From the NCBI GenBank assembly GCA_001574975.1, contig KQ965788.1, forward strand, positions 222,943 to 286,942: DNA of 64,000 nucleotides, written 5' to 3'. The DNA comes from Gonapodya prolifera JEL478. Taxonomy: Eukaryota > Monoblepharomycota > Monoblepharidomycetes > Monoblepharidales > Gonapodyaceae. This document shows positions 12,115 through 23,515 of the stretch, piece after piece (positions within the stretch are counted from its first letter, which is position 1; the number at the start of each line of letters is the position of its first letter). Below the pieces are notes generated by a model, which saw nothing but the letters and a program-made list of their open reading frames with translations, had not been told where the DNA came from and searched no databases. Made by a program: the position numbers and the translations under genes.

Positions 12115-13983
12115 TCAATAAACCCTCGACTTTAACCGCAGCTGGACCTTATTATAGGGTTTTGACGTGCCAAGCTATTTATTTGTCGGGCATATCAAAC
12201 CGTCAGCTCATGCGTCCAACATATTCGAGTGAGAGATAAGACTCACCGAAAAACGCGGCACTTGAGGCCACGTGCCTTTGACAAGTGTCAGATCGCAGCG
12301 TCGCACGATTGTACTGATAAACATCTTAATCACAGCAGTGGCAAAGCGATTGCCAACGCACTTGATCCGCGGAAGGAAACGTTCTGTCAGCTCGGCAAGA
12401 ACTTTGAATCATACCAACTCACCGGATGCTTCCCAAGCCCCCACACGGCAACGTTGTAGTTTGAATGCGGCCCACCTTGTCCCAGTTTCACCCGCATGTG
12501 CTCCTTCGCGTCCGTCTCGATTCCGCCGGCGAACTCCACTGTGCGATCAGGGTCGTACGTCCATGGGTCTGAGTGGAGTTGCTCGTTGATGTTCAAGGTG
12601 GCGTGGGGGAAGATGCAGAACGATGAGGCGGGGATGGTATATGGGCCGATGGTGACGTCTTCGAGGGAAGTGCTGGTGGTAGCAAAGAGGGGTATGGTTG
12701 CCAATGGATGACGAAATGAAATGATGGAAGTTCGCTCACCGGAAGGAAGTAAAACTCAGGCCTACAAGTCTCAAGTTCTCCGCCAGCATACGATCAATAA
12801 ATTCCATCTCGGCAAGATCGTGCATCGTAGGTGTGACCTCCGCAAGTGGGACGCCGCGTCCTCCCAAAACCCTCTCCTGCTCCGCCATCACACGAGCACA
12901 TAGATCCGGTTCGGCCGCGATACGAAGTAAAAGCCATGCCATGTTTGCCTGTGTGTTGACCTGTGCCGCCAGAATCAGACCCCAGAAGTTGGCCATGAGT
13001 TCATAGTAGTCGACCGTCCCAGTCTCGTCAGTGACTTCCTCTGCAACCCTCAGAAGCAGGTCCGCACCAGAGTTGCTCTCGGCACCAGCGGGCGTCCTTT
13101 TGTCCCCCGTAACGACTCGCTTTGCCTTGACATTTTCGACGGCGCTTTTGAACAGGTCAGCCCACTTCTGATAATTTCGCTGCGTTTCCTCCACGAGTCC
13201 CTTCTTGCTATACCACATCCGAGGGCTCTGCATAACTTGTTCGGGGTCCACGAGGTAGAACATATCCTTGAGCTTTTGCAGCTGAGGGAAACTGCTGTCG
13301 ATACCAACAAAGTGGCGGAAGCCGAGGTCAAGCATTAGGTCCCAGGTCTCGGCGAAAAGATCAGCAACGACTGAAGTTAGCGAGAAGATTCATGCAGGTA
13401 AACGATGCGGTGTCGTGAGGCCATTGAGGTTCTGAGACTCACATCCGCCAGACCAATTTGGCTTCGCCAGCATCTCCACAATAGAAGCTTCAACCTCTTT
13501 GGTAAACGTAGGCGATGCCAACGGCCTAGCCGCCGCCTCTTGTGCGAACCTCCTTCCTTCTTTCCTTCCCTCCCGATGTTCCGTGACTGCGGGGTAGAAA
13601 TTTCCCAAAAGGTAATGTGCGCCTTTCCCGAGGTCCAGGTCCTTGGACGCGAGGAAGGGTCGGCTGTTTTCGGGACCCATTATGATGTACGTCTTTCCGA
13701 AAAGGGGGACCTGGTGTTCACGTGGGCAGGTGGGAGTTCAGTTTCATTCTGTGTATGTGATTCGACGGTCGGGTTCAAGTGAGTCCGCACGTACGCTGAG
13801 CACCCCGATGCTGCCATAGGATTCATATATCTTCATCCAAATGTTTTTCGGGTCGAATGCGAGGAGAAAAAGCCAGTGCAGGAGGGAGATGCGGGGAGGG
13901 TCGGTGGGAGACGACAGTTGGCGGGCGCTGGGGAGGAGCGGGACGGCGAGAACCAGCAGCCATGCGATAATTGTGAAGACCAT
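12115..13983 (-). CDS. Cytochrome P450 monooxygenase, copy 2, apparently intact
   Basis: Haem-thiolate monooxygenase, probably anchored in the ER membrane; the substrate cannot be told from sequence. The ATG at 13983 begins a hydrophobic anchor (VFTIIAWLLVLAVPLL). IIMGPENSRPFLASKDLDLG (near 13670), FRHFVGIDSSFPQLQKL (near 13300) and the helix-I region DYYELMANFWGLILAAQVNT (near 12960) follow. The K-helix ExxR is in LAENLRL (near 12770). The haem loop WGLGKHP / CVGNRFA is split by an intron (donor at about 12423, acceptor before the Cys codon near 12371) and gives the expected FxxGxxxCxG-type site. The last exon ends KPYNKVQLRL...VY with TGA at 12115-12117. No stop or frameshift was found in the exons read. 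Family-level naming was not attempted. It is flanked by two broken copies. Confidence 0.85.
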
Positions 13984-14179
13984 GGTAACGCTCAGCGAAG
14001 GTTCTGCGGTGGATGTGTATATCCACGATGCTGTGTCTGCGGCCGGAGGCACTGTTTTCGGCCCTGAAAAGGAACAAGGCATACAACATACGAGCTCTTT
14101 TTTGAAGCTGCTTGCCATTCATCTGAATCAATTTTGATGTGTCAGTTTATACTATACAGCATAGCGCCCGCCATTCCAC

Positions 14180-15498
14180 TTAATACCCTCTCTTCTTCAA
14201 CTGGATCTGTACCTTATTGTAAGGCTTCGACGTGCCCAACTTCATCCAAGCATTCACCAAACAGCCAGTTCGCTCGTTAACTGGAGTTCAAAAGCGAATA
14301 CTCACCGAGATCCGGGGTACTTGCGGCCACGTGCCCTCGACGAGTTCAAGATCGCACTGCCGCACCACCATGCTGATAAACATCTTGATGACGGCTGTGG
14401 CGTGTTCCGACCCACTTGGTTTGTGAAAGGAGGGGTTGCGATAAGGTCAGCGATGAGACCAACAACGGCAACACTGCCACCTCGTCCACCGAGAACCGTT
14501 TTCTGCTCCACCATCACACGAGCGCACAAGTTGGGATCCGCCGCGATACGAAGAAGAAGCCACGCCATACTGGCTTGCGTGTTGACCTGTGCCGCCAGAA
14601 TCAGGCCCCCGAAGTTGGCCATGATCTCGTAGTAGTCAACTACCCCGTTCTCGTCAGTGGCGTCCTCTGCAACACTCAGGGGCAGGTCAGCTCCTGAATT
14701 GTTCTCTGCACCAGTTGGCGCTCTCCTGTCACCCGCAGTAGCTCGCTTAGCCTTCACGTCCTCCACTGCTGCTTGGAACAGATCTGCCCACATCCGATAA
14801 TTCCTCTGCGTTTCCTCCACGAGTCCCTTCTTATCATACCACATCCGCGGGCTCTTCATCACGTGCTCGGGGTCAACGAGGTAGAAGGTATCCTTGAGTT
14901 GCTGTAGTTGGGGAATGTGCTGTCGATCCCGATGAAATGGTGGAAACCGAGGTCCAATGCCATGTCCCAGGTTTCGGCGAAGAGGTCGGGCACGACTGGG
15001 GCGGGGGAGGAGCATTGGTCACCAGTAATATCAAGAATCGAAATCTACGTCGCTCCGTGGTAAGGATCCGCCTCGTCCGGCAAACAGCCTCGGTCAGCGC
15101 TTTCACGCTCATTAGGCCTTGGAGTCCTCCCCCTGTGGGGTAGAAGTCACCGAGAACAATTGCGGTGCCCTTGTTGAGGTCCATGTTCTTTGAGGCGTGG
15201 TAGGGTCTGCTGTTTTCGGGGCCCATCACGACGTCAGTCTTTCCGAGAATCGGAACCTGGAATAATTAGCGGGGTTCGATACGTGTGTATTCTCAACGCA
15301 CGTTGTCAATGGGCACACGCACCTCAGGCACACCGACGCTACCGCCGCGTTCGTACACTCTGACCCATATGTTCACGGAGTCTGTTGCGAGGAAATAGAA
15401 CTAGTAAAGGAGTGAAATGCTGGGCTGGCCGTTGGGCGGTGATTGGCGGCGGGTGCTGAGAAGAGGAGCAGAACCCATGCAATGATTGGTATGGCCAT
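14180..15498 (-). pseudogene. Cytochrome P450 pseudogene, copy 3
   Basis: Closely related to copy 2 over most of its length: LVDPEHVMKSPRMWYDKKGL, NYRMWADLFQAAVEDVKAKR and DYYEIMANFGGLILAAQVNT differ at few sites. The last exon LGTSKPYNKVQIQLKKRGY with TAA at 14180-14182 also matches. Several lesions disable it. In the N-terminal exon the frame shifts after MAIPIIAWVLLL, and an in-frame TAG (15401-15403) stands where copy 2 has Trp. After VLGGRG the exons for the K-helix ExxR and the haem-loop lead-in are missing. The sequence runs almost directly into ATAVIKMFISMVV, with the haem Cys codon replaced by TGG and a small deletion. No functional haem enzyme could be made. Confidence 0.85.
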
Positions 15499-16115
15499 CT
15501 CAGCAGCAACAGCACTTGGTGAATCGAAATTGCGAGGTCGCTCCAGTCTCTCGTGGTGGAAGGGGACCTGTTTAAAGGTTGAGAGCGCTCGAGGTCACTG
15601 GTAAAGGCTAATCAATATCTTCCGTGCTCCACAACATGCGTAAAAGTTATGTTCATCCTTCTACTACAAATAAATGCACACTTTGATAGCCTGGTTGTGT
15701 TCTCCCGCGTATTCCGCTACTTTGCTGGTTCACGGGCGTTTGATTACCCGTCGTTGCGAGCGTTCTTCATGCTAACGTGGAAGGCTTGCGTTCGCAGCTG
15801 TTGTTTCATAGTTATTAGACTTTCCGTCGCACTTTTTTGTGAACACAGATGTCCAGAGATTGTCTTTGTACCTGGCATTATGTCACTAATTGACACACGC
15901 TTGCATCATGTTGCGCCCTGAGCAGCCGGTCCGCGAGCGCCCGTCAAAGTCGTTTCATCGCATTTGCTACTGCCCAAGGAATGCAGCACAGCGTTTTCTG
16001 TGCTTCATCGCCCGCAGTGGCGGTTGACCACAACCAACTTTTTGTGGCGCAGATCCGTGGTCGCTCCACCCACGTCGCGATTACGTCGCTTCCTGTCCGG
16101 AACAAAACATCACAG
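15499..16115. other. Spacer between P450 copy 3 and PSS, no gene seen
   Basis: About 617 bases. A 90-codon ORF at 15649-15921 (+) shows hydrophobic, Cys-rich text but no family resemblance, and was not accepted. The region must hold the promoter of the phosphatidylserine synthase gene to its right. An in-frame upstream ATG at 15981 would extend that protein by 45 residues. Confidence 0.5.
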
Positions 16116-17278
16116 ATGGCCCCTTCGCCTCCTCCCTCGAAGCCCAAGACGGCTTCCACTGAAAACAGTTCCTCCTCTCCGCCGAAAAAGAAGCAGCCCC
16201 ACTTCTCCATGGTTCGAGAATTCGCTCTCGCCGACTTCATCACGCTCTGCAACGGCGTGTGCGGAACTGTCAGCATCTTCTGCTCGGCGTCGTTTCTCAA
16301 GACAAATGACACGTCTTTCCTCTGGACTGCCGTTGGTGCCCTACCCCTCGGATTTCTTTTCGACGCGCTTGATGGAAACGTCGCGCGGTGGCGTAAGCAG
16401 GAGAGCTTGCTCGGTACGTCTAGCCAGGAGCTCTACTGCTTTAAGTTTTTCATTCTTGCGCCCCTTTCCCTTCGATTCCTCGCCCGAAACTTTCTTCTAA
16501 TGTCCAGGTCAAGAACTCGACTCGCTCGCGGACCTCGTGTCGTTCTCGGTCGCGCCGGCCATGCTCGCCTTTGCAGCCGGAATGGACTCGGCAGCAGACT
16601 GTGCGATCCTCACCTACTTTATTTGCTGTGGGATCGCGCGGTGAGTTTGACAGACTTGGCGGGGACACAACAGGCCGGGAGAGATAGACAGGGAACTTAT
16701 GCATGGGCCCAATTATGTTTGGCGAAGACGTTATGATGGAGCTTGGGACGCCACCAAATGAAAACACCTAGAAAGATTGCCCAGAACAGCACCTTAGGTT
16801 CAGCGTTTCAGAACCGCAACATCATCTACCCATCCTTCGCACCACTACTTACCAACATTTCGTCCCATCCCCCACCCCTTCCCCTCCCTTATCTCGAATC
16901 ACCACCACCGCAGCCTCGCCCGGTACAACGCCACCGTCGAGCTCATCAAAAAGCAAACCGGCAAGGCCAAAATCACCCACTTCGAGGGCACGCCCGTGCC
17001 CACAACGTTGCTCCTCGACGTTATTGTCGCGTGGTTCCTTTCGAAAGGGTGGATCGCTGACGCGTTGCCGTATGGTGTCGTTGAGTTGGGAGCGTGGCCG
17101 GGTGTTGGCGGTGTCATGTGAGTTTTCGGGCACACTGTTCTCGTTTTGTGGATTTATCAATTATGGATTCAACCGAATCGTGGCCGTCTCAAGAATCCAT
17201 CCCATCGTGCTCATGTACGGCCTCTCCGGTACGCTTCAGATATCCAAATCGCTCAGAGTGCCCAAACCGTTCTCGTGA
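16116..17278 (+). CDS. CHO1: CDP-diacylglycerol-serine O-phosphatidyltransferase (phosphatidylserine synthase)
   Basis: Makes phosphatidylserine from CDP-diacylglycerol and L-serine in the ER membrane, the entry to the fungal PS-PE route. Exon 1 holds LADFITLCNGVCGTVSIF and the start of the CDP-alcohol phosphotransferase signature. Across the first intron the signature reads DG-NV-AR-x8-G-x3-D-x3-D (LDGNVARW ... QELDSLADLVSF), with all key residues present. Best exons are 16116-16413, 16508-16640, 16914-17117 and 17194-17278; together they keep frame and give 239 residues. The C-terminus HPIVLMYGLSGTLQISKSL is the usual membrane end of fungal PS synthases. The Met at 16116 was chosen because the 45 upstream residues look non-conserved. 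The intron before exon 3 is unusually long for this window (about 273 bases). Confidence 0.93.
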
Positions 17279-17464
17279 CCTGTCCTCATCACGAGGCAGA
17301 CCGAGTGCCGGTGTGCCCCATCCTGGAATTTCGCAACGCGGGGGCGGCACCATGTTGGAGAAAGCAGCTTCTACGCCTCGTAGAATAAAATTGTACAGAA
17401 CATTCCTCATGTCGATTAAATCTCCCCCTCTCGAACTATCTTCTCGACCCGGCGGATGTCGCGT

Positions 17465-20400
17465 TCACCCCACCAAAACCGCCTTCGCCCCCACTTTTGC
17501 CACACCACCACCGACACCCAACCCCGCCATCCCTACATTCAGGGCCACAACTGGTGCCCACTCGTCGAGCCAGTCCGCTCGGACAACCTTACTCATCCGC
17601 CCGAACTCGTCGAGGGCACTCCATGCCGCACGCAACTGCGGCGGGCGGTCTTTGTCGGCGCACGTGAGGGAGAGCTTGTGTAGGCGGAGGAGAAGAGTCG
17701 TGGAGATCTGGACGTGGAAGGATGCGGGGTTGCTTGTTTGGGTCTCGTGTCCTGAGGCCGTCCACGTACCTTCCAAAACTCATCCTCCCATGCACCAACG
17801 CCCTCGTCACCCATTCCCAAACACGCCGCTACGGCCCCCGAAATCACGGAGAATGCCTTCACGAGACACCCTGCATTTCCGGCCAGTACCCCCACCGAAT
17901 TGTCCCAACCTGCACCCGCCGCGGCTGTGTCTGGAAGGTACGCCAGGCGGTGCAAGGCGACGGCAAATAGTGGTGGTAAAAGGGACCAAGAGGGGAGGGT
18001 AGAGTCAGTGGTGGGATTGGCTGTGTCAGGGAGCCCACGGAAATCAGTGAGGGAGGGAAGTCTGGTGATGAGAATAACTTACCGTGCACGGTAATAGCCG
18101 CTTGGAGTGCGATGTCTTTTTGGTCCACCTAGTTTCAAATTCAATCACAACTCAGGACATTACTCCCGCGGGCTAATCTTCCACGCACCACATCAACACC
18201 GAAAGCGTCTACAAGCATGCTTCTCCTTTCTGTTCGCACGGGTACCTCGGGCCGACCACCTTGAAATTCGACCATAGCGCTTGCTGAGATATCATTGCGC
18301 ACGGAGAGACAAAGGCCGAGGGATGTTGCCTTGTCGAGGAAGTCGGGCATATCTGAGAGAAATGCATGAAGGAAGAGATTGTTAAATTGTTGGGGGGGGG
18401 GGGGGGGGGGTTCAATACTGGGATTGTTGGAGAAGAAAATAAAGAGAGACAATTACATTTGATGTGATTTATAGCTTCGGCAGTCTTGGCTTCGTCGAGA
18501 ATGTTTTCTTTGAGAGATTGTAGCGAGTTCACGTTCTGGACGGCCATTTCCTGAGGTTTCAGTGGATTAAGCCGGGCGTTCGATCCATCTTCCATCCCCT
18601 TGCGAAGTCCAAGGATATCATCTCACCTTAACATACCCCACGAGAATAGTAACGTACTTCAGCAATTGGTCGTCCAAGTACCGGAACCCACTTGCCCCGA
18701 CAAGTCTTGCCAGTGCCCCATATTCTGCAATAGCGGTGTTTTGAAAATCTTGTCGGGGTTTCAACACCTTGCGTCCGCCTAGTCATACCTGTTGGGTTGA
18801 AATAGGCTTCGAAGCGTACTGTGTTCATCTCAGTCATGGAGTAGACTGTCTGTCGTCCAGGCGAGTAGACCATAGCACCCGTTGACGCTTTTGTGGCGAG
18901 AGCGTCGAGATACCTGTTTGTGAACAATGATTATGATGCCTGGCAGTGCAGCTACAACATTCATCCCATGCCCGAGTTCAACATACCAACTTGCATACGC
19001 GAGCAAAAAGTGCTGAGAGGGATCTGCCTTGGGGAAAACGCGTTTAGTACGTTCCTTCGTTGTGCGGGAGGGGTTGTAAAGGAAGTCCACATCGATAATA
19101 GGGAGGACACCAGTTGCTTTGATGCTGAAGCACGAAATCGGTGGAGTGGTCACCACGGCATTTATACTTTGTTAATCACTACTCACTGATCAGCACCGAC
19201 TGGTGGTCGCAACACTTCTCCCACCACGCGAGCAATCGGAACGCCAGCTGCAATGAGCAACGACTTTAAAGCTTCATAATTGGCTCACGAAGCAATCTCA
19301 AAAGTACTTTTCATCTGCAAATGTTCCAAGATAAGCATTATGCCATGAATATTTTCTGCGAGAACGGCGGGTCGTACAACGTCGAATGGAATCTTCAAAG
19401 TACAGTCTTCTCAGGATATTTGCACCTCCCACGAGCAAGCAAACCTACCATTAGGTCGATATCCTTGAGATGTGCATCCTTTCGGTCCCCTGAAACCAAT
19501 CCTACTGGTGACGAGGTCTTGTAGACTGATCCATTCACAAAGCTTAGGCGCGTGACCCCGTTTCTCAGCTTCTTGATCACTTGCGAGTGGAAAACACAAC
19601 AAACCTAGTGACACGAGCAACGATCGCTTGTACCAAGAAGTTGGCCGGACGATACAAGATATCGTGTATCCTGAGCTCAGTTTCATTCGGCGTCATTGAC
19701 ACTGTGAGGGAGTGCAGCGCAAATCGCAGTGTCCAAAGACTGTGAAGGTGAAGTTTTTGGAACGATATTTGTCATGACTCGTGATGTCAGTCGCGGCAAC
19801 TCCGGTGTTTCGCCTGCGAACCTTCGTTGATCGGCAGTTGAGACGACTGATGTTGACGTGTTGGCTTGGTTTTTCTTTTTCTTGGTTTTCTTTCCACCTG
19901 CAGGCTTATCGGTGTTGGGAGGATTTGCGGCCTTTGGAACCGCAGTGAACGTTCAGAATGGGGGAAAATGTATAGATGCATCACTCACGAGACTGGAAAC
20001 CCTCTTGACTTCATGGAACAGCTCCAAAACAAGATCGCCTGCCCGAGAGCTAATAGCTCCGAGGATTCCATCAATCTGCAAGTTGGCAACAGATTTGAAA
20101 CTGTCAAACTTTCGGAAAAGATTCCATTCATCAGCGTATGGTTATAAAGATCACCGTATCGAACATACTTCTGCCGGAAACGCCGGCGCTGCGCAAAAGG
20201 GTGCGCTTGTGAGTGCAAAAGCGAATCCGACGATGTAATTATAAGGTGTCATCGCCGATTGATTTCCCAGTGCTTCCAGAGCATGTTCATTCACGATATC
20301 GGTGAAAAATACTAGGTCCTTGAGGGAGTGATTTTCCTCCATGAACGCCTCAAAATCGATTATGGGTCTTTTGAGTCGATGTAAGTGAGCCAAGGATTGG

Positions 20401-22561
20401 ATTGTCTGAAGTCGGGAGGGCACGAACCGGCAAATGAATAGTAATTGCTCCATCTTATCGGCAAATTCTGCGAAAACATTCGCCTTTGATATTGCCGCCC
20501 CGTGCGATGAGGCGAGAATCTGCACTTTCAGCCAAGCGAGTTCTATGGCCTGCAGGAGCTTTTACCCGTTAACACTACCAAGTCTTCCTATGAGCTGCAA
20601 AAGCACAAACTTTTAGAGAGCTGGTCTCAGAAGATCCGTCAGCCACAGCTTTGAGAGATTGATCCAGTTCATTCACAATTTGCAAAGCGGCCTTTCCACT
20701 GGCGAACGAATCTTCGACGAAGGATTTCATACTGAGCTGACTGATATGTGATTTAAACTTCTCGAAACGACTATGAAGAATTTCTGTCAATGTGCAAGAC
20801 GTTTGGCGAGTCAATTTGAAGTGTGAATGATGTGAGCCATTCATCAAAAGTGGTACGAACCTTTTTTCTGCTTCTTCAGATCATGGTCAATCTTCCAGAC
20901 ATGCCAAATCATTTCGATTATGTTGAGATCACTATTAGTTCTCGCTTTCGAAGCCTTTTTGGACGAAACACGGTCGCAGTTTGAAAGATACCAAAAGATT
21001 TCATCCTTCGCTGTTGCAAGCACTGCGATGTAGAGCTGCCAACACCCGTGTTGAGTGTCGAATGTGAGCGAGTGGATGATTCAAGTAGAGCACCCACGTC
21101 GAACAATGAGTCCCGATACTCAGGACAGTTGCACAGTGATGTGAGTTGTTTGAGTTGGAGACGCAAGTATTCGCGCCGATCCTGGTGAAATTTTTGCTGC
21201 TCGATCACTGTTGTCTCCCTGTTTCAGCATCAAACCGTATTCGAAGTTCAAGCCTGCCACGAAAGAGGATTGTTCTTACATACGTAATTTTGGGAATAGT
21301 CTTGATTTTGAGCTTGGTAATCTCTTCGTGGATATTGATGAGCTAGACATCGTTGAATGATCATAAGATTCGACAACTCTGTTCACGGAATGACAGCATC
21401 ACGGACTTACGTGGTTTCGACTGACCTTCAGAAACGACGTATACTCGCACACTGTCGTCAGGTCGTCCACATCCTTGGAAGCCTCTTGAGGAAAGAGGAG
21501 ATATGGAGTCACCAAATACGAAAGGTTTCGACTTGAAATAGCGAATCCGGTGAAGTTCTTGACGGTAGTCAACGATGTACCTCGTGAGTGTAAACCCTCC
21601 TCGGGCAAAGAAATGGTACCTTACAAGCAGCTCCATCTCCTTCGGAACAGACGCTTGCGTCGCAATGACCTTGAGACTCTCTGGGTTTATTCTGGAGGCC
21701 CTGGAGACACCTGGGCTGTGAAACGTGTCGAGTATTTCGCAAAGCTTGAATAGTTGGGCGTGGGCTTCAGGTAAGGAGAGCTTTCCGTCATACGACTGAA
21801 TGCGCTTTGAAATACTGGTTCGGTGGACGAAATGTCGTGTCGTAGTTTGTTGCTCTTGGCGTATGAATCGAACCTCACATTTTACACCTGTCTCGAACGT
21901 CCGAGCCCGACGAAATGTGCGGAAGAAGTACAACCACAACCTTTCGTGTGTCCCCGCACTCTTCGAACAAAAAGTTGATGTGACATAACGTCACCATAAG
22001 CTCGGAAATCACCGTAGCGAGACTCGTCGTCACCGGAAACTAATCGCAACCAACATTATCTCAAAGAGTTCCATCTGCCTTTGTCCTGGCGCAGGCGATA
22101 AACTCACGTCAACCCCAACGAGTCGCGAGCTTGACTTGAACGCTTCGAGGACGTGACCCGTCCACTCACACACTTGGGACATGATCTGAAAAACAGGTTG
22201 AAGCTGCTCCAGGTGGAGAGATCTGCCCTGAACGAATGTCTGAAGCTGCTTCTCCTTGACAACTGCGTCGGGGTCGGGGAAGCGCTTCACCGCGGCTTTC
22301 ACGAGATTCTGAAGACCCGGGTCTTCCAGCAGTGCGAGCTTCAGGCACAGGCTTTTCTGGTTAAGCTGGCTCTGCAGCGCGGCAAGCGATGGGAGAAGCT
22401 GTTGGCGTCCATGGAGTAGTAGTGTCTGCAGAAGGAAAGAGATGATTGCTACCAAAGGTTTGAGGTGCTCTGAGGGGAAATCTTACCAGAAGCTTCTCCG
22501 CCAACGCGTCCAGCGATTCCATTGAACGAACGATGGATTTCCTTGTGACCACGGCAATCAT
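17465..22561 (-). CDS. Hem/NCKAP1 homologue (Nap1 subunit of the WAVE regulatory complex)
   Basis: NCKAP1/Hem proteins pair with CYFIP/Sra1 to hold SCAR/WAVE inactive until Rac activates Arp2/3 actin nucleation. Exons read in order align with the animal family. RFPDPDAVVKEKQLQTF and FQIMSQVCEWTGHVLEAF (near 22280-22150) match the KFP...VQKEKSEIL...VMEFKDHVCELL region. SLATVISELMVTLCHINFLF (near 22000) matches the next helices. EYGALARLVGASGFRYLDDQ (near 18700) matches the LSELLGPYGMKFL block. FLDKATSLGLCLSVRNDISA and WDNSVGVLAGNAGCLVKAFS (near 18300 and 17880) match the C-terminal helices. The stop is at 17465. About 15 or more introns occur, one with a 19-C tract on the coding strand. The start is either 22561 or 22522. 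Identity rests on remembered family sequence without a search; cellular role is inference. Confidence 0.72.
18392..18410 (+). repeat. 19-base G homopolymer inside an intron
   Basis: An uninterrupted run of 19 G on the plus strand, which is C on the coding strand of the Hem/NCKAP1-like gene. It lies within an intron between the exon ending near LDEAKTAEAINHIK and the one beginning MPDFLDKATS. Its length is likely variable between isolates or mis-sized in the assembly. Confidence 0.8.
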
Positions 22562-22605
22562 CCGAAATCCACCATTCCCTTCTGTTTCAGCGCACATTTG
22601 TTCCA

Positions 22606-23515
22606 ATGGCAACAGAATGGGAAGATGTCTTGCGCGACAAGGTGACTGCTCAATCGCCTGCGTCTCCTCCACTTCAATCGTTGAGCATCCCCTACAGGGC
22701 ATTCTCCCCGAGGTCACAGAATCGCAAATCATCGACATGATGGAAGAAACGATTGCATCTAAAACCGCAGGCAAGAGTTATGAAGATAAGACGCTGGACG
22801 AGCTCGACGACGAATTGGACGACGTTGGGGACGAGGATGAGGAACGAATTCTGCAGGTGATGAGACAGAAACGCATGGAGGAAGTACGGGCCGCCCAAGC
22901 GAAGGAGAAGTATGGAGATGTGTATCCTATTTCTAAGCCGGAGTTCGTGCGAGAGGTGACGGAAGCCAGTCAAGGTACTGTACAACTGTGGATTGGTTGG
23001 GTGCTAGGAAAATTGACCAACGAACTGCCGGGGTTTCAGAGTGTGCAGTCGTTTGCTTACTTTATAATGTGAGTCCCATTGAAGTGGTGAAAGATGCGTG
23101 CGTGCTAAATTGTTGCCTTTATAAGGACGTGGTTCCCGAATCGAAGCTAGTTTCTTCTCTTCTCGTCACCATCGCTCGGCGGTACCGGGCCGTCAAGTTT
23201 GTCAAAATTGTCGCAGCGCAGGCTGTGCCCAATTTTCCGGACCGCAATGTCCCGACGCTATTGATTTATCAGTCGGGTGATTTGCTCACGCAGCTTGTCA
23301 CACTGAGAACTCTTGGGGGGATGAGCACGTCTTCCAAGGATCTGGAGCGATACCTGGAAAAGCTTGGAATCATCAAGATTGCACCGTCGAATAGCAAGGA
23401 CACGGGGGGCGAGAGCGACGATGAGGAAAATGAACATCGCAGGCGAAAACTCCGAGTTGGATATATTGCTAGAACTGCAAATGCAGATGGCTATGACGAT
23501 GATGATATCAATTAA
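22606..23515 (+). CDS. PLP2: Phosducin-like protein of the Plp2/PDCL3 (VIAF) type
   Basis: Thioredoxin-fold co-chaperone that works with the CCT/TRiC chaperonin in folding actin, tubulin and related clients; cytosolic. Exons 22606-22641, 22698-22974, 23040-23068 and 23126-23515 keep frame and give 243 residues, normal for the family. The start MATEWEDVLRDK / GILPE is the conserved Plp2 opening, split by an intron at the usual K/G junction. An acidic helix region (LDELDDELDDVGDEDEERIL) and YGDVYPISKPEFVREVTEAS follow. The thioredoxin-like core is ECAVVCLLYN / DVVPESKLVSSLL, with FVKIVAAQAVPNFPDRNVPT and LLIYQSGDLL. It ends in an Arg/Lys stretch and an acidic tail, DDDDIN. It is transcribed away from the Hem/NCKAP1-like gene, with only about 44 bases between the start codons. 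A degenerate copy of its 3' end lies near 25900. Confidence 0.93.

Noticed and set aside
15649-15921. Possible small hydrophobic gene
   Set aside because: No conserved features, no introns where neighbours have many, and position in the PSS upstream region; not supportable.
17094-18002. 302-codon plus-strand ORF
   Set aside because: Pro/Arg-rich shadow lying antisense to exons of the Hem/NCKAP1-like gene and over the end of PSS; no domain and no start context.
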